Assembly: GCF_000744285.1 (NCBI RefSeq)
Contig: NZ_JQLQ01000002.1
Location: forward strand, 1,116,001-1,180,000
From: Carnobacterium pleistocenium FTR1
GTDB lineage: Bacteria > Bacillota > Bacilli > Lactobacillales > Carnobacteriaceae
DNA: 64,000 nt
Direction of reading: 5' to 3'
The notes beneath the pieces are model-generated. The model saw only the letters and a program-made list of their open reading frames with translations, was not told the DNA's origin and did not search any database. Position 1 is the first letter of the stretch. The number at the start of each line of letters is the position of its first letter. Positions 1 to 8,514 of this stretch are shown in pieces. The position numbers and the translations under genes are program-made.

Positions 1-736
1 ACTTCGTCCGCAAGCTAATCCTGATTCTGTTAAACAAGAAGCTACTGATCGTGGAATGTCTCCACATATGTTAACGTCATTTGCAGATGGTACTAAAACA
101 ATGGCCGAAATGAATTTATTATCAAATGCGATTGGCTTTTTACCAGATACTGTCGGAATGCATGGTATTGCAGCTGATTTAAATGGGACCGTTGAAAAAT
201 TAAGAACAAAAGAAGACGGTGGCATATTAAATCATTATGGAGTTGTAGAGTACGTAGATGGAATTGCACCTGGTGTTTTTGTAATCGTAAAAGGTCAAAA
301 TGAAGGTGTGGTAGATGAACTAAATTATATGATGAAGAAAGTCGATGATCATCATATTTTATACAGACCTTATCATTTAGCAAGTCTGGAAACCCCTCTA
401 ACAATTGCTAAAGCAGTGTTGAATCAAGATCATGCAATTGTTCCATTAGGAGCTCCAATTTCTGAGACTGTTGCTGTTGCAAAAAAAGATATTAAAGCAG
501 GAGAAAAAGTTGATGGAATAGGTGGCTATTGTGTTCGTGGAGTACTAGAAACGCATGCAGACATGTCGGGAAATGGGCATATACCAGTTGGATTATTTAC
601 GGGAAATATTATCGCAAGAAAAGATATCAAAAATGGAGCATTTGTCACGGAAGATGACGTTGAACTAGACAAAAATACAACAGTATGGAAATTAAGACAA
701 TTACAAAATGAAACATTTGCTATAAAAGTATCATAA
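1..736 (+). CDS. SAF-domain NAD(P)-dependent oxidoreductase (homoserine dehydrogenase-like), 5' end cut
   Basis: The reading frame is open from base 2 without a start codon, so the gene begins outside the window; only about 244 C-terminal residues are visible. The visible part resembles the catalytic and C-terminal region of the homoserine-dehydrogenase-like oxidoreductases that end in an SAF domain; the SAF-like stretch (paired AVAKKDIKAGEKV and IIARKDIKNGAFV segments) covers roughly the last 90 residues. The glucitol-type PTS IIA gene and SorC-type regulator directly downstream suggest a role in catabolism of a sugar alcohol or its phosphate. The substrate is not deducible from sequence. 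Internal ATG codons near base 56 are not real starts because homology continues upstream. Confidence 0.7.
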   Translation, partial: LRPQANPDSVKQEATDRGMSPHMLTSFADGTKTMAEMNLLSNAIGFLPDTVGMHGIAADLNGTVEKLRTKEDGGILNHYGVVEYVDGIAPGVFVIVKGQNEGVVDELNYMMKKVDDHHILYRPYHLASLETPLTIAKAVLNQDHAIVPLGAPISETVAVAKKDIKAGEKVDGIGGYCVRGVLETHADMSGNGHIPVGLFTGNIIARKDIKNGAFVTEDDVELDKNTTVWKLRQLQNETFAIKVS

Positions 737-819
737 GAAAACTCTATTATGGTAGTTGAAGAAGGAGATGAACAAACGCTATGTTTAAAAACTATTTTTC
801 AAAAGCTAAGGAGGTAACC

Positions 820-1179
820 ATGGTTAAATCAAAGGTAATTGAAATTGGAGAATTGTCTACTTTCGAGGATGAGCCGGTAATTATTTTATTCAATAATACT
901 GCTCCAATAGGGTTAAGAGAAGTTTGTATTATTCATGAATTTGAAGAAACTCCTCCAAAAGATTTCTTGAAAAAAGGCAGCAAGATGATCTTTGCTGGGG
1001 AAGAATACACTATTGAACAAATTGGACATGTTGCCAATGACACTTTTCACGAATTAGGCCATATATCATTGTATTTTGATTATGATGAAGAGTCTGAAGT
1101 TTTACCGGGTTCTGCCTTTCTATCGCCTAAAAACAAACCAATCCTAAAAGAAGGCGATAGTATAGAATTTATAGCCTAA
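820..1179 (+). CDS. PTS glucitol/sorbitol-type IIA component
   Basis: About 119 residues, the usual length of SrlB/GutB-type IIA proteins, which pass phosphate from HPr to a glucitol-family IIB/IIC permease at the membrane. Family-like features are the N-terminal VIEIGELSTFEDEPVIILFN strand region and the conserved segment GHVANDTFHELGHISLYFD. I chose ATG 820 because it follows a perfect AAGGAGG ribosome site at 809-815; an upstream in-frame ATG at 781 has no comparable site. The gene lies 83 bases after the SAF oxidoreductase and 32 before the regulator, as expected for one operon. IIB and IIC must lie upstream of the window or elsewhere. Confidence 0.82.
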   Translation: MVKSKVIEIGELSTFEDEPVIILFNNTAPIGLREVCIIHEFEETPPKDFLKKGSKMIFAGEEYTIEQIGHVANDTFHELGHISLYFDYDEESEVLPGSAFLSPKNKPILKEGDSIEFIA

Positions 1180-1211
1180 TAAACTTTTTTTGACCAAGAG
1201 GGTGAGCTGAA

Positions 1212-2159
1212 ATGAACAATAATAAGGATCTAAGTCTTTTAGCGGAGATCGCACATATGTATTATGAAGAAGGAGCAAAGCAATCAGAGGTTGCAGAAGC
1301 GTTTAATATCAGTCGTTCTCTCGTTTCAAAATATTTATCAAGAGCTCGGGAATCGGGAATTGTAGAAATTATCATACATGATGATTTTCTTCATCCTCAT
1401 AGAAATCTTGAGAAAAAATTAAAGGTGAAATTCGATTTGACTAATGCTATCGTCGTTCCAGCGCAAGAGGATAAACAAGTCCAGAAAAAGCGAGTAGCTA
1501 ACGCAGCAGTTAAATTTTTGTTGAGAAAGATGGAAGATAAAGCTATTGTAGCAGTTGCTCCAGGTACGACTATTTATTCAATGATATCTTCTATTCCTTC
1601 AACTGCAAAAAATCATGATGCTTTATTTGTTTCTATTACAGGTGGACTTGGAAACAAGCAAATGGATATTCAATCAAACGTTCTATGTGACCTTTTTGCA
1701 CAAAAATTAGAAGCAAAAAAATTAGAATTGCACGCCCCCGTAACGCTAGACTCTGAAGAAGCTAAAAATATCATGATGAGTCAAACATCGATAAAAAAAG
1801 TATTGAATAAAGCCAAAACAGCTGACATTGCAATAGTTGGTATAGGAGGGAATCCGGTTTATAGTACAATGGCTAATTCCTATATGGGGCAAATGAATGC
1901 TGAGGATGAGTTGAACCATCCTGAAATTGTTGGAGATATTTGTTACAATTTTATCGATAAAAATGGAAAATTAGTTGATTGTGAATGGAATAAAAGAGTC
2001 ATTTCAATTGAATTAGATAGTATTAAAAAGATTCCACTTGTGATTGCAGTTGCTGAAGGTAAAGAAAAGGTTGAAAGTATCTATGCCTCAATCAAAGGAA
2101 ACTTGATAGATGTGCTGGTAACAGACTCAGCTACTGCCTCTGCTCTATTAGAAAAATAA
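1212..2159 (+). CDS. SorC/DeoR-type sugar-binding transcriptional regulator
   Basis: A 315-residue protein with an N-terminal helix-turn-helix (residues about 8-45, segment QSEVAEAFNISRSLVSKYLS) followed by a sugar-phosphate-binding domain of the SorC/CggR type (VAVAPGTTIYSMI near residue 112, GLGNKQMDIQ, DIAIVGIGG). These regulators respond to phosphorylated sugar effectors and control the adjoining catabolic operon. It is the last gene of the visible sugar-alcohol locus, with an AGAGGGTGAG ribosome site before ATG 1212. Its placement suggests it controls the SAF oxidoreductase/PTS genes; the effector is unknown. A terminator follows at 2332. Confidence 0.85.
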   Translation: MNNNKDLSLLAEIAHMYYEEGAKQSEVAEAFNISRSLVSKYLSRARESGIVEIIIHDDFLHPHRNLEKKLKVKFDLTNAIVVPAQEDKQVQKKRVANAAVKFLLRKMEDKAIVAVAPGTTIYSMISSIPSTAKNHDALFVSITGGLGNKQMDIQSNVLCDLFAQKLEAKKLELHAPVTLDSEEAKNIMMSQTSIKKVLNKAKTADIAIVGIGGNPVYSTMANSYMGQMNAEDELNHPEIVGDICYNFIDKNGKLVDCEWNKRVISIELDSIKKIPLVIAVAEGKEKVESIYASIKGNLIDVLVTDSATASALLEK

Positions 2160-2180
2160 TTTAAAGAGCTTTAAGTCAAA

Positions 2181-2315
2181 TAGAGTGGATGATTCAAAAT
2201 GGAATTTCTTCTGGAATGTTCGGGTTTGCTTGAGGCTTGAATACTTTATATTGCTACAAGCATCCTTGTTACGCTAGAAATTTCAAGTAAGTGATTCAAC
2301 TAGCCTAGATTTATC
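2181..2315. repeat. Dispersed hairpin repeat, copy R1 (shortened)
   Basis: Shares GTGGATGATTCAAAAT, AATTTCTTCTGGAATG and CGGGTTTGCTTG with the copies at 21245 and 53042, and carries the partner arm GCTACAAGCA. The middle is much shorter than in the other copies and the right arm is degenerate. It sits just downstream of an operon and before a terminator, like the other copies. Confidence 0.6.
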
Positions 2316-2331
2316 TATCGGTAAAAAATCT

Positions 2332-2374
2332 GAAAAAGAGCCACTGAAGATTATTCTTCAAAGGGCTCTTTTTT
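2332..2374 (+). terminator. Rho-independent terminator after the sugar-alcohol operon
   Basis: Stem AAAAGAGCC...GGGCTCTTTT with an inner TGAAGA/TCTTCA pairing, ending in a run of T residues. It ends the SorC-regulator transcription unit. Confidence 0.75.
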
Positions 2375-2476
2375 CAGGTTCAATATAATAAAATTGAGGA
2401 AGTTTTTAGCAGTGTTGCACAATCAATTCTTTAGTAGCTTCATAAATAGGCACAATTCTAAAAGCCTGCAAATAAA

Positions 2477-2923
2477 AGCTTTGTGATAGATTTGTTCACA
2501 TTTTCGTCACAAAGTAATAACTAAAGTTTTTTTAAAAATAATATTTGTAGCCCACTTAAATATTAATTGTTATACTCTGAGTATCAATTAGTATAGCAGA
2601 ATTTAGTGATTGATCTGCTTTTAATTTGTACTTATTTTCCTCTTTAAAGCAATACCCTCAGTTTTATTCTTGGTCATTCAGACCGTCTTACACACTATTC
2701 GTTTAGATTTTTCAAGTAGTAGCTTCAGAGACTCTTATTTAATTTACCCATTTATACCCCCATTCACCACCAGTTTCACTCCATATTTTTTACCTCACCA
2801 TAATTATCCTTATTTATTTTTTACCTTAAGCAGTAAATATTTTTCGAAAAAAATACAGTACTACAGTTTTATTTAAGTTGTCATTTTTTAGAAATCTATT
2901 AAAAATATGAAGGAGAATGTTAG
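2477..2923 (+). promoter_or_regulatory. Conserved promoter/leader A of acyltransferase gene 1
   Basis: Clearly homologous to the region at 4006-4455. An extended -10 box (TGTTATACT, 2568-2576) predicts a start near 2583 and a 5' UTR of about 340 nt. Upstream lie TGTGA/TCACA half sites (TTGTGA 2481, TTCACA 2495, GTCACAA 2506) with the same spacing as in the second copy. Within the UTR a GGTC-ATTCA-GACC mini-hairpin (about 2672) and the adjoining CTTACACAC are conserved. The last 200 nt are pyrimidine rich and less conserved. No T-box or known riboswitch motif was seen. Confidence 0.6.
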
Positions 2924-3892
2924 ATGAAAATTAATTTTACGGAACCTTATGGAAGGTTATACGAAACAGTAGAAGAAGGAGATTTAGTTATTTTTAACTT
3001 TGAAAATGAGTATGGAAAAATAAAGAATATGTTTATTAAACGAAAAATCCCATTTCATTTAGAAAATAAAGAGTTGTTTGATATCGTAACCCCTTATGGT
3101 TACGGTGGACCGGTTATTCAAGAAACGACAGATGAGGAAAAATTATTGGCTGGCTACTTTGAAGATTTTTCAAAATATTGCCAAACAAATGATATCATTA
3201 CTGAATTTATTCGTTTTGATATTTTTGAAAATACTCAAGTACGGGATTGTTATTATGGAGATGTCTCACTTGTTGGCAATTGTATCGTAAAGAATTTAGA
3301 ACTGCCTATAAAAGAAGATGTTCGAAAAAAGATTTTTCGAGATGCAAGAGTAGCTAAAGAAAAAGGTGTAAAAATTAGTATGGATCAAACTGGAGAGCAC
3401 ATTGATGATTTTCTAGAAATGTATTATTCAACAATGGATCGTAACGGAGCAGATGAATACTATTATTTTAAAAAGTCATTTTTTGAACAGATCCATGAAA
3501 CAATGAAAAATCAATTCTTATATGTATTTGCTAGTCTTGATGGAAAAGTTATTGCGGCAACCTTGGTTTTATTTGATGAAGAAAGAGCATTTGGTTTCTT
3601 AGCAGGAACCCTAAAAGAGTTTTTCAATCACCATCCGGAAGTTATGATTCAATTAACGGCTATGGAGTGGTTAAAAGATAAAGGTATTGAAAAATATATT
3701 TTAGGTGGCGGTCACAATGGGGAAGATGGAATATACATGCACAAAAAAGCCTATGCAAGACATGGAGAACATCCATTTTTTGTAGGAAAAAAAGTGCATG
3801 ATCCATTTATTTATGAGAAATTGATAGAACTTCGTAAAACTTTAGGTGATTTCGATATGGAAACTTCTTTTTTTCCAAAGTACAGAACTTGA
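2924..3892 (+). CDS. FemAB/BioF2-like acyltransferase, paralogue 1
   Basis: A 322-residue soluble protein without signal peptide or membrane segment. Its fold signature is that of the GNAT-superfamily BioF2-like/FemABX group: a central acceptor-binding region followed by FASLDGKVIAATLVLFD and an ILGGGHNGEDGIYMHKKAYA segment near the C terminus. FemABX proteins add amino acids to lipid II; BioF2-like relatives transfer acyl groups during surface-glycan or amino-acid metabolism. The exact reaction here cannot be assigned. It is closely similar along its whole length to the next gene, and both have the same leader arrangement and the ribosome site GAAGGAGAATG. Proximity to a surface polysaccharide cluster hints at an envelope role, which is inference. 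Confidence 0.65.
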   Translation: MKINFTEPYGRLYETVEEGDLVIFNFENEYGKIKNMFIKRKIPFHLENKELFDIVTPYGYGGPVIQETTDEEKLLAGYFEDFSKYCQTNDIITEFIRFDIFENTQVRDCYYGDVSLVGNCIVKNLELPIKEDVRKKIFRDARVAKEKGVKISMDQTGEHIDDFLEMYYSTMDRNGADEYYYFKKSFFEQIHETMKNQFLYVFASLDGKVIAATLVLFDEERAFGFLAGTLKEFFNHHPEVMIQLTAMEWLKDKGIEKYILGGGHNGEDGIYMHKKAYARHGEHPFFVGKKVHDPFIYEKLIELRKTLGDFDMETSFFPKYRT

Positions 3893-4005
3893 GAATAGGA
3901 GAATTGTACTTTATAAGTTTGCTTGAGGTTTAGTTAGTTGGTTTATCTTAAACTGTACTTTTTAGTATTTTACAAATACAGATAATTTGAAACGTCTATG
4001 GGAAC

Positions 4006-4455
4006 GTATTTGTGATAAAAATGTTCACAAAGTTGTCACAAACTAATAATGAAAGTTCTTTTTAAAAAGGAAATTGTTAGCCCTTGCAAATATTAATTGC
4101 TATACTCGTAGTATCCGTTAGGGTAACAGTACTTATTAATCAATCTGCTTTCACCTAATAGTTGTTTTTCCTCTTTGAAGCAAGACCCTCAGTTTTATCC
4201 TAGGTCATTCCGACCACCTTACACACTTTTAGTTTAGATTTACTTTTCAAGCAATGCATTCCGACCCTCTTGTTTAGTTTACCCATTTTTTTCCCACCGA
4301 TTATAAGCATCATCCCATAATTTCTTATCCACCTACTTTTCTTTATCCATTTTTTACAGATAGTTGCAAAAATTTTCAGAAAAAATAATTTGTCATAGGT
4401 TTATTTGAGTTACCTTTTTATAGAAATTCATTAAAAATATGAAGGAGAATGCTGC
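4006..4455 (+). promoter_or_regulatory. Conserved promoter/leader B of acyltransferase gene 2
   Basis: Second copy of the leader. TTGTGA (4010), TTCACA (4024) and GTCACAA (4035) keep the 14- and 11-base spacing seen in copy A; the extended -10 box is TGCTATACT (4098-4106), giving a predicted UTR of about 343 nt. The GGTC-ATTCC-GACC hairpin is at about 4203. Bases 3893-4005 between gene 1 and this leader hold a GTTTGCTTGAGG fragment resembling the dispersed repeat and no gene or clear terminator. Confidence 0.6.
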
Positions 4456-5424
4456 ATGGAAATTAATTTCACCGAACCTTACGGAAGGTTATATGAAACA
4501 ATCGAAGATGGAGAATTAAAAATCTTTAATTTTGAAAATGATTATGGAAAAGTAAAAAATATGTTTATTAAACGAAAAATACCATTAGATTTAGAAAATA
4601 AAGTATTTTTTGATATCGTGACACCCTATGGATATGGTGGACCAGTCATTCAGGAAACGAGTGACGAGAAAAAATTGTTGGAAGGATATTTCAAGGCATT
4701 TTCCAATTATTGTCAAAAAAATGATATCATCACTGAATTTATTCGATTTGATCTTTTCGAGAATACACAGGTAAGGGATTATTTTTATGGTGATGTAACG
4801 TTAGTTGGAAAAAATATAGTAAGAGATTTAAATTTACCAACTACTAAAGATATTCGTAAAAATATTTTACGAAATGCGGAATCGGCTAGAAAAAGCGGTA
4901 TAAAAATTATTCTTGATGAAACGGGGGAGTACATTGATGATTTCCTAGAAGTTTATTATTCAACAATGAAGCGTACTGGAGCCGAAGATTATTATTACTT
5001 TGATAAGGCATTTTTTGAACAGATCCACGATACAATGAAAGATCAATTTATCTATCTTCACGCTGTTTTAGATGGAAAAGTCATTTCAACAGCCCTAGTA
5101 TTGCTGGGAAAAGAAAGATCATTTGGTTTTCTAGCAGGAACGATTGGAGACTATTACAGTTATCATCCAGAAGCTTTAGTTGAATTGACGACTATCCAAT
5201 GGTTGAAAGACAAAGGATTAACAAAATACATTATCGGTGGGGGACATAAAGGAGAAGATGGTATCTATCTTCATAAAAAAGGTTATGCAAGAAATGGTGA
5301 CCATTTATTTTATGTTGGTAAAAAAATACATGATCCGATTATTAACGAAAAATTAATTAACCTCCGCAAATCATTTGGTAATTTTGATACGGAAAACTCT
5401 TTTTTTCCAAAGTATAGAATTTAA
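4456..5424 (+). CDS. FemAB/BioF2-like acyltransferase, paralogue 2
   Basis: A 322-residue paralogue of the preceding gene, colinear with no insertions. It shares the N-terminal INFTEPYGRLYET, the TPYGYGGPVIQET loop, the FGFLAGT strand and the C-terminal IIGGGHKGEDGIYLHKKGYA segment, and ends in the same SFFPKYR tail. Differences are spread over the protein, so the duplication is not recent but both copies appear under constraint. The duplicated unit includes the leader and promoter, so each gene is probably transcribed separately. Function as for paralogue 1: an acyl- or aminoacyl-transferase of the FemABX/BioF2 group, acceptor unknown. Confidence 0.65.
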   Translation: MEINFTEPYGRLYETIEDGELKIFNFENDYGKVKNMFIKRKIPLDLENKVFFDIVTPYGYGGPVIQETSDEKKLLEGYFKAFSNYCQKNDIITEFIRFDLFENTQVRDYFYGDVTLVGKNIVRDLNLPTTKDIRKNILRNAESARKSGIKIILDETGEYIDDFLEVYYSTMKRTGAEDYYYFDKAFFEQIHDTMKDQFIYLHAVLDGKVISTALVLLGKERSFGFLAGTIGDYYSYHPEALVELTTIQWLKDKGLTKYIIGGGHKGEDGIYLHKKGYARNGDHLFYVGKKIHDPIINEKLINLRKSFGNFDTENSFFPKYRI

Positions 5425-5483
5425 TAAATAAAATAGATTTAGTGGGTCTAATAGAATTGGTTCATTTAAGAGGAGAGATGAAT

Positions 5484-6290
5484 ATGATAATGTTCAATGA
5501 AACTTATCATGAATATTTTTTAGCAGAAGAAACTGATTTTTATAAATATTATCATAACCCAGAAATTCCTTTTTTCTATCCATGTAATGTATTAAAATTC
5601 AAAAAATCTCCAACACTTGAGGAATACATGGAAATTGAAAGAAAGCTAATGAAATTTCAACAAGAAATGAATCAAGATTATATCTACCTTTATGCAGTTG
5701 AAAATACACCTTTCTCAAAAGAAATAGAGCAGTATTTGTTATCAGAAAACTATAGTATTGCAGGTGAAGAATTACTAAGTATTAACCCCGAAGATTTTTA
5801 TTATAGCCATTCAAATGAAGACGTTAGGGTTGAGTTAGTCGAAAATAACCAACAATTAAAAAATTATATCGACTTTATGTACCAGTTAAATTTAAAAAAT
5901 GGCAGTTCGTTTGCTCAGAAAAAGCAAGTCTTTTATGTGAATCGTTTTCATTCACCAAAGGTCCAACAAATCAATGCGTATTTAAATGGAAAGGTTGTAG
6001 GAACAGCTAGCATTATTCTATCTACAGAATTTGTTGAAATCGATCACTTTGAAGTAGTCCCCACAGCGCAACACAATGGAGTAGGAACCGAAATTCAAAA
6101 ATTTATTATGTTGTTAGCAAATGATAGGAAAGTAATATTAGTAGTAGATAAAGGAACAGATGCTAACAAAATGTATTATCATCAACATTACCAATTCAGC
6201 GGTTACCAAATTTCAGCATTTAAGCGCTTCTTTCCCTTTGTAATATTAGATATTCCTCAGTCTCACCCTTCCAGTACTTTAATCTCGTAA
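5484..6290 (+). CDS. GNAT family N-acetyltransferase
   Basis: About 268 residues. The C-terminal half is a GNAT domain: the strand VVGTASIILS, then FVEIDHFEVVPTAQHNGVGTEIQ corresponding to the acetyl-CoA-binding region (QHNGVG for the usual Q/RxxGxG/A), and the final YYHQHYQFSGY strand-turn. The N-terminal half is a divergent region of about 130 residues, perhaps a second degenerate GNAT fold. ATG 5484 is chosen because it lies eight bases after AGGAG (5471-5475); a GTG at 5442 and an ATG at 5478 are poorly placed. It follows acyltransferase 2 by 59 bases and may be cotranscribed. The acceptor substrate is unknown. Confidence 0.7.
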   Translation: MIMFNETYHEYFLAEETDFYKYYHNPEIPFFYPCNVLKFKKSPTLEEYMEIERKLMKFQQEMNQDYIYLYAVENTPFSKEIEQYLLSENYSIAGEELLSINPEDFYYSHSNEDVRVELVENNQQLKNYIDFMYQLNLKNGSSFAQKKQVFYVNRFHSPKVQQINAYLNGKVVGTASIILSTEFVEIDHFEVVPTAQHNGVGTEIQKFIMLLANDRKVILVVDKGTDANKMYYHQHYQFSGYQISAFKRFFPFVILDIPQSHPSSTLIS

Positions 6291-6347
6291 GTATACCCTC
6301 TTTCTTTATTTATTTCCTCATGAAAATGATCCTCTGGCTAATATTCG

Positions 6348-6373
6348 CAGTACACCTCAGCAGTACACCTCAG
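6348..6373. repeat. Perfect tandem 13-bp duplication
   Basis: CAGTACACCTCAG occurs twice back to back (6348-6360, 6361-6373) in the gap between the GNAT gene and the polysaccharide cluster. Most likely a slippage duplication, though it doubles any site within it. Confidence 0.85.
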
Positions 6374-6470
6374 TAATAAACCTTCAATTAATAACTTTTC
6401 ATTTCTGACCCCTCTCTTTCTGATATTTAGATAACAGAAATGTAAAAATACAAAACGAGGAGAGAATTCT

Positions 6471-7214
6471 ATGACATTTTATTATCCCGTTAAGTCAGTT
6501 ATCGAGTGGATTTTTGCTGGCATGTTATTTTTAATGGTTTTCCCTATTTTAATCGTTCTAGGAATCTTAATAAAAATAGAAGATCCCACGGGTTCTGTGT
6601 TGTTTATTCAAGAACGAGTAGGAAAAAACAACGAAATATTTAAGATGTACAAATTAAGGAGTATGAAAAATCCAACCATTATCAATGGCAAAGAACTATC
6701 TTATGACGATCGGATGTTAAAAATCGGACAATTTATTCGAAAATTAAGTTTAGATGAATTGCCGCAACTTATTAATATTCTAAAAGGAAACATGAGCTTC
6801 ATTGGTCCTAGACCGTTACTCGTTTGCTATTTGCCTTTTTACAATGAGGCAGAATTGCGTCGTCATAATGTGAAGCCAGGTATTAGTGGCTGGGCACAAG
6901 TGAATGGTCGCAACAATGTAAGCTGGGAAGAACGGTTTGCTCTAGATGTAGAATATGTTGGCGGATGCTCATTTTTATTTGATATGAAGATCATCTTTAT
7001 GACGATTCAAAAAGTAGTAATGAGAGCCGATATTGTTGAAAAAGAAGATGAGTATATTCTAGCTTTTGATGAATACCGTAAAAAACAATGGGAACAGGGG
7101 CAGATCTTAGATAATATCACTCCTTTATTTTCTAAAACGATTCCTTTAAAAGCAACACCAATAATGAGAAATAAAGAAATTAAAACGACTGAGTTAAAAA
7201 ATAGTCATCGCTGA
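6471..7214 (+). CDS. Undecaprenyl-phosphate sugar phosphotransferase (priming transferase)
   Basis: A 247-residue PglC/short-WbaP-type protein that starts repeat-unit assembly by transferring a sugar-1-phosphate to undecaprenyl phosphate at the cytoplasmic face. It has one N-terminal hydrophobic helix (about residues 10-35) and the family motifs: VLFIQERVGKNNEIFKMYKL, the catalytic Asp-Glu in SLDELPQLINILKGNMS, IGPRPLL, and KPGISGWAQVNGRN. The C-terminal 40 residues are an extra tail. It is the first gene of the polysaccharide cluster, after a GAGGAGAG ribosome site. With the PglE- and PglF-like genes nearby, the donor may be a UDP-amino-dideoxy sugar. Confidence 0.88.
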   Translation: MTFYYPVKSVIEWIFAGMLFLMVFPILIVLGILIKIEDPTGSVLFIQERVGKNNEIFKMYKLRSMKNPTIINGKELSYDDRMLKIGQFIRKLSLDELPQLINILKGNMSFIGPRPLLVCYLPFYNEAELRRHNVKPGISGWAQVNGRNNVSWEERFALDVEYVGGCSFLFDMKIIFMTIQKVVMRADIVEKEDEYILAFDEYRKKQWEQGQILDNITPLFSKTIPLKATPIMRNKEIKTTELKNSHR

Positions 7215-7261
7215 TTTGAACAAAATCTGATGGAAATCAGCGATAGAAAGAGGGGAAGTCA

Positions 7262-8461
7262 ATGAAAGACAATGAGCGGATCTTACTATCTTCACCACAT
7301 ATGTCTGGAAAAGAACAAAAATACATTAGAGAGGCATTTGATTCCAATTGGATTGCTCCTTTAGGTCCGAATGTTACTAATTTTGAATTAGAACTTGCCC
7401 AGTACACCAATAAAAAAGGGGCTTCAGTGACAAGTTCTGGAACTGCCGCTATTCATTTGTCGCTTGCTTGTTTAGGGGTAGAAAAAGGAGACAGCGTATT
7501 CTGTTCCAGTTTTACTTTTATTGCAAGTGCCAATCCAGCATTGTATTTAGGAGCTGAATTGACCTTTATCGATTCTGAACCTAGCAGTTGGAATATGTCG
7601 CCGCAAGCATTAGAAAGAGCCTTGTTTGCTGCAAGCAAAGAAAATAAGCTGCCAAAAGCGATTATTGTGGTAGATCTTTATGGGCAAAGTGCAGATATGG
7701 ATCCGTTATTGGACATTGCAGATTTGTTTGGCGTTCCTATTATTGAAGATGCTGCAGAATCTTTAGGAGCAGAATATAAAAATAAAAAGAGTGGAACATT
7801 AGGAAAAATAGGTATTTTTTCCTTTAATGGCAACAAAATCATTACAACTTCTGGCGGAGGAGCCATTATTAGTGATGATGAAGAAATATTGGATAAAGCT
7901 TTTTTCTTAGCTACTCAAGCAAAAGATGCAGCACCTTATTACCAACATTCACTTGTTGGCTACAATTACCGCATGAGCAATGTACTCGCAGGAATTGGAA
8001 GAGCTCAATTACAGGTTTTAGATGATAGAGTTGAAAAAAGAAGAGAGATCTTTCAAAATTACCATAAAGAATTAAACACAATTGAAGAACTTCATTTCAT
8101 GCCTGAACTCAAGCAAAGCAAATCCAATCGTTGGCTGACAACATTGGTGATTGATCCATTTATGACAACAATCACTCCTTTTGAGTTTATGGATCGAATG
8201 AATCAAGTAAACATAGAGACGCGGCTTTTATGGAAGCCACTTCATATGCAACCGTTATTTAAAAACAACAAATTTTATAAACATAGTGAAAAAACGACTG
8301 CCGTATCTGAATTGCTTTTTACCATGGGGATCTGTATTCCTTCTGGTTCTAATTTGACTGAAGAAAATCAATACAGAGTTATTGAAGAGGCAAAGAAAAT
8401 TTTTGCACCTAATGATAAAGTACAAAGCTTATTGAATAAGGTTCAAACTGGTCAAATTTAA
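7262..8461 (+). CDS. DegT/DnrJ/EryC1/StrS-family sugar aminotransferase (PglE-like)
   Basis: A 399-residue PLP enzyme of the nucleotide-sugar aminotransferase family. The PLP-binding lysine is K192 in FSFNGNKIITTSGGG; the phosphate-binding TSSGTAAIHLSL (near residue 57) and the aspartate in IIEDAAESLGA (near 163) are present. Such enzymes add an amino group at C4 of a UDP-4-keto-6-deoxy sugar made by a PglF-type dehydratase, and such a dehydratase is encoded at 16142 in the same cluster. The expected product is a UDP-4-amino-4,6-dideoxy-HexNAc. No left-handed beta-helix N-acetyltransferase (PglD-like) is seen in the cluster. Confidence 0.88.
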   Translation: MKDNERILLSSPHMSGKEQKYIREAFDSNWIAPLGPNVTNFELELAQYTNKKGASVTSSGTAAIHLSLACLGVEKGDSVFCSSFTFIASANPALYLGAELTFIDSEPSSWNMSPQALERALFAASKENKLPKAIIVVDLYGQSADMDPLLDIADLFGVPIIEDAAESLGAEYKNKKSGTLGKIGIFSFNGNKIITTSGGGAIISDDEEILDKAFFLATQAKDAAPYYQHSLVGYNYRMSNVLAGIGRAQLQVLDDRVEKRREIFQNYHKELNTIEELHFMPELKQSKSNRWLTTLVIDPFMTTITPFEFMDRMNQVNIETRLLWKPLHMQPLFKNNKFYKHSEKTTAVSELLFTMGICIPSGSNLTEENQYRVIEEAKKIFAPNDKVQSLLNKVQTGQI

Positions 8462-8514
8462 AGCTAGTTAAAAGGTGCCAAATGTAGTAAATAAAAGGTT
8501 TGGAGGCTTCAATT

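Noticed and set aside
2670-2876. Open frame of 68 codons in leader A
   Set aside because: It falls in the pyrimidine-rich part of the leader, gives a Phe/Tyr/Ser/Pro-rich peptide, and is not preserved in the homologous leader B.
2583-2923. T-box or amino-acid riboswitch in the acyltransferase leaders
   Set aside because: No T-box AGGGTGG-type sequence and no terminator-antiterminator pair were seen before either gene.
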